Source: Grammothele lineata (lineage: Eukaryota > Basidiomycota > Agaricomycetes > Polyporales > Polyporaceae). From it: a stretch of 64,000 nt of DNA. The position numbers and the translations under genes were made by a program. Under the pieces are notes generated by a model. It made no database searches and was not told the origin of the DNA. It saw only the letters and a list, made by a program, of their open reading frames with translations. The stretch is taken from NCBI GenBank assembly GCA_002150815.3, contig NDFF03000145.1, positions 1 through 64,000 on the forward strand, read 5' to 3'. How positions within the stretch are numbered: the first letter of the stretch is position 1; each line of letters starts with the position of its first letter. This document shows, one piece after another, positions 58,572 to 64,000 of this stretch.

Positions 58572-60055
58572 TTAGAAGTACAACCCGACCCAGCCCGTCG
58601 ACTTCACCAGCATCTTGTCACCACCGTTCGCACTGCCAACGTACCGCACGCCGTTCTCGTTCGACATCCCGGTAGCTGAGAACGAGCGCACGTTGAGGTC
58701 GATCGTGCCGTTGAACGCCGCGTCCTTGTACGTCAGGTAGAGCTCGCCGCCCATCGCGACGACGTGCGAGGCGTCGATCGGCCGGTGCGGCTCGTGGTTC
58801 ACGTAGACAACGTCTGCGCGGCCCGCGCCCGTCGTCGTACCAAACTTGACGGGCGAGCTCGCCGCACCTGACGACGGCGCGGGGTGCACGCGCACGTTGA
58901 GTGTCGCATCCCCGTCCTGGGTCATGAGCGACGTGTCGTCCACGACAGTCGCGTCACCAACGAGCCAGCCTTCGCCGATCCGCATCCGCATCTTCGTCGC
59001 GTGCACGTTCTCGGTGAGGAGGATCATGTTCGTCTTGTCGCGCTTGTACATGCTGACCGAGAGCGAGTTCAGGTTGAAGTTTGAGTCGGGGTCGAACTTG
59101 ATCTGCGTCGTCGCGTGCGTCTGGATGTGGAGCGTCTTCACCGCTTGCGGGAGATAGATTGTAGCGTCAAAGCGCATGCACGAGTTCTCCCCGGTGATGC
59201 GGGGCGTAACGAACTGGAGGCGGCTACTCCTGGCGGCGGAATCAATCTCCTCTTTGGTAGGGTAGTCCATTATGAGGTTCTCGAAGTAGCTGGCGTCGGT
59301 CGAGCGGACCATGAACTCGTACTTGATCTCCTTGAGGTCCTCCTCGCCCTGAACGAGGGTAATGGTGCCGACCGCGCCGCCACGGAAATCTACAGAGTGA
59401 TCGCCGCGTCCTTGGTTCTGCCCAACTGCCACCGAGAGATCGACCTTGTCGTCCATGTAGACGTGCGGCGCGTTCAAGCACCCGAGCGATGTGCTGAACT
59501 CGGGCATGCCCTCGAGACCAGTAGGCGTGGGCTATTTGGCTTTCGTGTCAGCACCGCTGCCTAGTTGGCACACATGCAGTAGACGAATGACGCACCGAAG
59601 TTGCCCAGAGGGTGAGCCTGATGACTTGCCATACGAAGAAGATGAGGCAAACGATGCCAAACGCTTTCCAGAACAGGCCGCAGCTATGCCATCACGACGA
59701 AAGGTTCCGATAACGACGCGAAGCAGAACAGTTCGCAAAAACGGCGCACGGCGCAGCATAAGCATCAAGCCAAGCGCGCAGCAAGGACGGAAACGGAGAG
59801 GACGTACCGCATTCCGCAGCACATGCAACAGTCGGGCTTTCGCTGGCGCTTCGGGCGCGCGCCAAGCTGGGTGTCGAGGAGCGACGCGCCGTCGAGCGCG
59901 TCCTCGTCCATGTTCGGCGTGCTCAGCGCCACGGGCCCATGCCCGTAGCCTTCTTCTTCCCCGGGGAGACTGGAATCTGAACGGCGCATGCGCGGCCGGT
60001 TGGTCACCAGCTTCAGGGCAGGACGATACGGATGATGGCTTACAGTGCTCGTCAT
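58572..60055 (-). CDS. Single-pass type II membrane protein with beta-rich extracytoplasmic domain
   Basis: Three exons (60055-59808, 59683-59596 and 59531-58572) give 431 residues. Residues 1-83 are a basic and acidic cytoplasmic tail that includes CCMCCGMRC, a possible palmitoylation cluster, next to one helix (FGIVCLIFFVWQVIRLTLW). The remaining 310 residues are beta-rich with alternating hydrophobic residues: VGTITLVQGEEDLKEIKYEF, TLHIQTHATTQIKFD, NVRVHPAPSS and LYLTYKDAAFNGTIDLNVRS. This resembles the large fungal family of putative adhesin-like, DUF4097-type beta-helix proteins tethered by one helix. The function is not known. An alternative start at Met24 (MRRSD) is possible. Topology follows from the positive-inside rule and is inference. 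Confidence 0.8.
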
Positions 60056-61205
60056 GATGCTGCTTCAGCTTCAGCGCGACCATGACACCCCCGACCATAT
60101 TCCAGAACGTGAGGAAACTCTTGTTTCCTGCCATGCTTGTAGACGAAAGAACGAGTGGAGGACGCGGGATCGGCGGACGATAGCAAAGAGAGTGGGTGGG
60201 AGGAAACGATGCGGCCTGACGGGGCTTGGCCGGGTTTGTGCTTGTGTTTTAGTAACGCGCGCGTCCGGCGATGTGCGGGTAGGACCAGAACGCGGCTCCG
60301 GGACGCTGGAAGACAAAGAAGGGATGTGTCGGGGGGAATTGGGCGGGCGCGCGTGAACATGATGGCTTTTGAATGAGGAACGATTCAGGCACGCAGGGCC
60401 GGAGACTGCGCATACGTTGCCGCGGTCATCGCGCGAGTACCGCATACATGCAACTGCTGATGGGCAAAAGACTCTAGCGTGCGCAGTGTATCGCCAGAAG
60501 GAAGTTCAAGCGTGAGGCGAGACGGCGTTCAAGAAGATGGAGACGCTGTTGCATATGCGCGACACGCTGACCGTTTGGTAACCGTGGAGGACAAGTTGTG
60601 CTCGACGGGAGTGTCACATGTGCGAGATTCACGGAAGCAAAGCTTTCCCACACTGTCGGCGGAGAGGTGGCTGTGACGCGCTAGACTACGTCCGAGCCTT
60701 ACTTGGTTCCGGCTTAGGCGGGCATTCCGAGACCTCTACGAACGGATCAGATCCCGAAGAAATACGACTTAATCAGCCTTCGGACAATCTTGCTGATGCT
60801 CACGGCATTCTGAGTTCCAATGCTGTCTATTCGAGGTCACTCGATGCGATACGGGTACTACAGCACGGGAGCGACGACCGTATTAGCAATAATAAAAGAA
60901 CAAATGCAGTGAGGCGCCGGAGACGGAACGAGTGCATACATAACATTAACGGGATGGTATCCGAAGTCAGACTGATGAGGAGGGTGGTATGAGAGAGCGT
61001 TCTAGGCACGTAGCAGTAATGGCGAGCGGCGTAGTAGACGGATGCGCGGCAAGGAGAGTTCAGGATATGGTATGTTGTACACACAGCGAAAACATGCATC
61101 CACAGCAGAGATTAGCGATCTGGATATAACAGTCAGCATCGCGGAAGCAACCGAGGTAGAGGATGGACGGACATACTAAGAGACCGAGAAATGTACAATG
61201 CCGTG
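60056..61205. other. Intergenic between two minus-strand genes
   Basis: Contains the promoter of the membrane-protein gene and the 3' flank of the Sec7 gene. No motif-bearing frame, repeat or RNA gene is seen. Confidence 0.45.
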
Positions 61206-64000
61206 TCACGGGGCGAACCCATTCCCGTTCCCGTTCCCATGCCCATTTGCATGGCGGCCGTTCTCCCCGAGGCCGACTTGCAGGTACGCCAGCACGGGCG
61301 GGATCGCGCTGTTCTGCGAACAGACGACCTCGAGGTCATGTCCTCCCCACAGCCGCCCCTCGGGTCGCGAGCATGGTGAACCGTCCAGCATACGCTCGTC
61401 GTCATCGAGGTCCGACTCCATCCTCCCCGCCTGTTGGCGGTAGAGTTGGCTACGGGACTTCGACCGGACGTGCGACGCGGCCGCTGACGCGTCCAGGCGG
61501 CGAGTGCCGGCCAACCCGAACGCGCTGTTGACACTACCACTCCGACTACGGCCGCCGTTTAGGCGGGCCAATGCTTGGTCCACGGGGGAGGGGTACGGCA
61601 TGTTGTAGGGCGCGGCGCCGTCCTCGGAGCTGATCAGCGTGTCCTGCAAAACCTTGAAGGCGAGGATCTCGGCAGCCCGACTCGTAGAAGGACCCGCGGC
61701 AGGCGGGGCGGATGCGATCTCGATCTGACGCTTCAACGAAACTACCCATTGGTGACGGATGAGGGGGTCGTCTACGCTGAACATGTACCTCCGCTTTAGG
61801 CCCGTATGGTTCAAGAACGCCACTTGGAACGTATTCCGCATGAAAGACCGCTCGACGACGACTGGGCTGCTGAGGGGGAGCCCGGAGTATGCAAGAGCGT
61901 TCGGACCCGACCTCCACAGGATGATTGTCTTCGTTCCCAGAGCTTTCCCAGTGACACGGAAGGACACTTCTGACGACTTCGCGAAGGTAAGCACTGACGG
62001 CTCGAAATCAAGGTCCTGTCCGAACAACTGAATCGTCAGCTGGGGATCGGGCTGCGGGATGCGGAGGATGATCGGATCCGACTGGATGCGGTAGGTGAGG
62101 CGGGGCGGTAAGGGGCGCTTGATGTTCACGATGATATCGGGCTGGCTCGCGATGCTTTGGGGCAGACGCGCCTGAAAGAGCTTCTCCTTGCGAACGGAGG
62201 TGTAAATCTTATCCAGGAGTTCGTCCGTGACGAGTCCGCGGGGATCCCACCGCCTAAAGGCTTCGGCGAAGTCGCGGGCAATGACGTTACGCTTGGGGTA
62301 GCCGGTGATGCCGGGCTCGTAGGCGATACCACCGTACATGACGTCGTTGAGCTGGACGATAGCGCGTACGAGCCGGATGGCCACGTCCTTGTCGTACAGT
62401 ACGACTGCGGCGTTCGCCTCGTACCACCGGCTGGCGAAGGAGTCCAAGAGATACTCGAGGGGGTTCCCATGGGTTGTTGTCCGGGACGGGACGTGGATAG
62501 ACTGGAGAAACACCCGGAGTGCCTTGTCGATGCGTAGGCCAGTTAGGCCAAAGCTGTCCACGAACGCCTTCAGCGCAATCTTCGACGACCGACGAGACAG
62601 GTACTCGCCGAGGCGAGTCCTGTCGATGTCAACGGTGCGGAAGAGCAGTTGTCCTACGGCAACATCGTCTTTCGAGCCGGTTTTGTTAAGCAACGTAGAG
62701 ACAGCGTGATCGGGATCCTTCGAAAACTGTTTGACGAAGGTGCGTATCACCGGATGTAGCATTGGGCTGTTGTTGGACGACTTTGTCCGAGCGTCGTCCC
62801 GATCCCCATTGAACCGTAACTCCTTCAGCTGCACGACGCTCTTGATGATGTACTTCCGGTCCAGAGGGCTCGGTTTCATCGAGTCAAGAAGCGCGTCGGT
62901 GTCCTGAAGAATGGGCTTGGCGATTACGAGAATATCGGTGAACAGGAACAGGAACCGATCCTTGACCGTGTTTGCGTTCACGACTTGGAGTACCGGAGAA
63001 GTCTGGACGAGCTTCCTGGGCGGATCGTCGAAGACGTTGGGCCATAATGAGCTGTTGGAGCCACGACCAAGGAGCTCTTCGAGCCGCTCCATGATCATCG
63101 CACCTGCAGAGGGCCCACTGGGTACGGGATCAGGAGAGTGGTGCGAAGACGACATCGTGGACGAAAACGACTCCGACGTCGACCGCGTGGGAAAATCGTC
63201 CAGAGAAGATTGGGGGTCAGGCGTGGTGGACGAAGGAGGGTCAGGTGGGGTCGGGAACCCTGGGGAAGAGAAATTCGACAGGACGTATGCAGGAGACGCC
63301 GCCCCGCTTCGCATGGGGACGCTCATCTCCGTGTCCGAACGTTGCTGCGAGTCCGGCTGCGAATCTGGGACATGAGGCAGCTCCTTGGGCGCGCCGATGC
63401 GATGTGTGCTCGTGACGTTGGTTGGCGTCCTCGACTTGTCGCTACTCATGTCTTCCCAACTCTGCGCGGAAAGTTCACTTTCCTTCCGCTGCATGAGCAA
63501 GTCCGAAAGCGACGGCTTCTTGTCGATACGAGACCGTGAGTCCGCAAGCTGGATCGGCTGTGCGCCAGGAGTCGCCGTGGGAGTGGACGGCTGCGACCTG
63601 AACTTGTTCAACCATTTCCGCACGCCGTCGACGTTCGTAGGAAGTGGTAGCTTGCCGAAAGAACCAGAGGTGCTCGGAGATATCGCAGGAGGAGCAGGGC
63701 CGCTGAAGTAATCTGCGTGGGAGGATGTCGACGGCGCCGCGGACATAGGCGGCTGTGAGAACTTTGACCATAGACGGCTGTCTGACGCTTGATGAGACAA
63801 CTTTCGCTCTCGGCCAGCATTAGCACCCTTGGTGGTCGCCGCGGATGACGTTGACGTGCTTGGCGCAATCTCGAGGGGTAAAGGATACCCGATAGTAGGC
63901 GACGTAACATCCGGAGAGGAGGCGGAGGGAGGGATGAGCTGCTTGAGCGCAGGGAACGGGAACAGCTTCGAGTCCTGATACTTCAGCAAGTCGGCGGAAG
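61206..64000 (-). CDS. Sec7/PH-domain Arf guanine-nucleotide exchange factor (5' end outside window)
   Basis: An uninterrupted frame of about 930 codons runs from the right edge to the stop at 61206; the true start lies beyond 64000. Counting from the edge, residues 1-300 are Ser/Pro-rich. Residues about 300-395 look like a PH fold (VLQVVNANTVKDRFLFLFTD). About 410-600 is a Sec7 domain: LLFRTVDIDRTRLGEYLSRR with the catalytic-finger Glu, GLRIDKALRVFLQSIHVPS, then VAIRLVRAIVQLNDVMYGGI. A second PH-like region spans about 640-790 (RRYMFSVDDPLIRHQWVVSLK). Sec7 proteins load GTP onto Arf GTPases at Golgi, endosomal or plasma membranes. The usual second motif LNTDLHN is replaced by LNDVMYG, as in divergent fungal family members. 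The C-terminus ends in Gly/Asn repeats. Confidence 0.87.
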   Translation of the reverse strand, partial: SADLLKYQDSKLFPFPALKQLIPPSASSPDVTSPTIGYPLPLEIAPSTSTSSAATTKGANAGRERKLSHQASDSRLWSKFSQPPMSAAPSTSSHADYFSGPAPPAISPSTSGSFGKLPLPTNVDGVRKWLNKFRSQPSTPTATPGAQPIQLADSRSRIDKKPSLSDLLMQRKESELSAQSWEDMSSDKSRTPTNVTSTHRIGAPKELPHVPDSQPDSQQRSDTEMSVPMRSGAASPAYVLSNFSSPGFPTPPDPPSSTTPDPQSSLDDFPTRSTSESFSSTMSSSHHSPDPVPSGPSAGAMIMERLEELLGRGSNSSLWPNVFDDPPRKLVQTSPVLQVVNANTVKDRFLFLFTDILVIAKPILQDTDALLDSMKPSPLDRKYIIKSVVQLKELRFNGDRDDARTKSSNNSPMLHPVIRTFVKQFSKDPDHAVSTLLNKTGSKDDVAVGQLLFRTVDIDRTRLGEYLSRRSSKIALKAFVDSFGLTGLRIDKALRVFLQSIHVPSRTTTHGNPLEYLLDSFASRWYEANAAVVLYDKDVAIRLVRAIVQLNDVMYGGIAYEPGITGYPKRNVIARDFAEAFRRWDPRGLVTDELLDKIYTSVRKEKLFQARLPQSIASQPDIIVNIKRPLPPRLTYRIQSDPIILRIPQPDPQLTIQLFGQDLDFEPSVLTFAKSSEVSFRVTGKALGTKTIILWRSGPNALAYSGLPLSSPVVVERSFMRNTFQVAFLNHTGLKRRYMFSVDDPLIRHQWVVSLKRQIEIASAPPAAGPSTSRAAEILAFKVLQDTLISSEDGAAPYNMPYPSPVDQALARLNGGRSRSGSVNSAFGLAGTRRLDASAAASHVRSKSRSQLYRQQAGRMESDLDDDERMLDGSPCSRPEGRLWGGHDLEVVCSQNSAIPPVLAYLQVGLGENGRHANGHGNGNGNGFAP

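Noticed and set aside
59532..60134. 200-codon minus-strand frame overlapping the membrane-protein gene start
   Set aside because: Different frame from the well-supported three-exon model and Arg-rich; a shadow.

Overview
The window is nuclear DNA of a filamentous basidiomycete, most likely an Agaricomycete and probably of the Polyporales type. It is GC-rich. Genes carry many introns of about 50-60 nt with GTRNGT donors and YAG acceptors. The window also holds lineage-typical families: a seven-transmembrane DUF6534-like protein, a large Zn2Cys6 factor, a fungal UDP-glycosyltransferase, a Helitron-type helicase and orphan basidiomycete proteins. Gene models were spliced by hand from reading frame, intron signals and protein motifs. 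All are predictions without transcript evidence.

Layout. 1-2.8 kb: a conserved-looking nuclear protein of unknown function (minus). 2.8-10.2 kb: a very GC-rich block in which I find no gene. 10.2-16.4 kb: MED12/SRB8 in 18 coding exons (plus). 16.7-17.8 kb: a RING protein (minus). 18.4-18.7 kb: a weak small gene. 19.2-20.0 kb: a C-terminally truncated 7TM protein (minus). 21.3-22.2 kb: BTB protein (plus). 22.8-23.9 kb: short-chain dehydrogenase (plus). 24.0-25.4 kb: SMR-domain protein (minus). 26.0-27.3 kb: ornithine decarboxylase antizyme with a +1 frameshift site (minus). 28.3-30.4 kb: Helitron-type PIF1 helicase remnant (minus). 31.1-33.4 kb: NAR1 (plus). 34.5-35.1 kb: an 80-residue cysteine-rich protein in five exons (minus). 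36.2-39.5 kb: TLG2/syntaxin-16 with unusually long introns (plus). 39.8-40.2 kb: a hAT-like MITE with an 8-bp target-site duplication. 40.9-44.3 kb: MscS channel with EF hand (plus). 45.1-46.6 and 47.1-47.7 kb: two orphan proteins (plus). 48.0-49.7 kb: RPB3 with a WG-repeat tail (minus). 50.1-52.2 kb: UDP-glycosyltransferase (minus). 53.5-57.7 kb: Zn2Cys6 transcription factor in 23 exons (minus). 58.6-60.1 kb: single-pass membrane protein (minus). 61.2-64.0 kb: Sec7/PH Arf-GEF, running off the right edge (minus).

The genes form no metabolic cluster. Most are housekeeping: transcription (MED12, RPB3), Fe-S assembly (NAR1), membrane traffic (TLG2, Sec7 GEF) and polyamine control (antizyme). Accessory signals are the Helitron helicase, the MITE and the decayed 7TM gene. 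The points most worth following are the antizyme frameshift site, the WG/GW tail on RPB3, the MITE, the micro-exon-dependent genes that automatic annotation would probably miss or mis-frame, and the 7.4-kb gene-free block.
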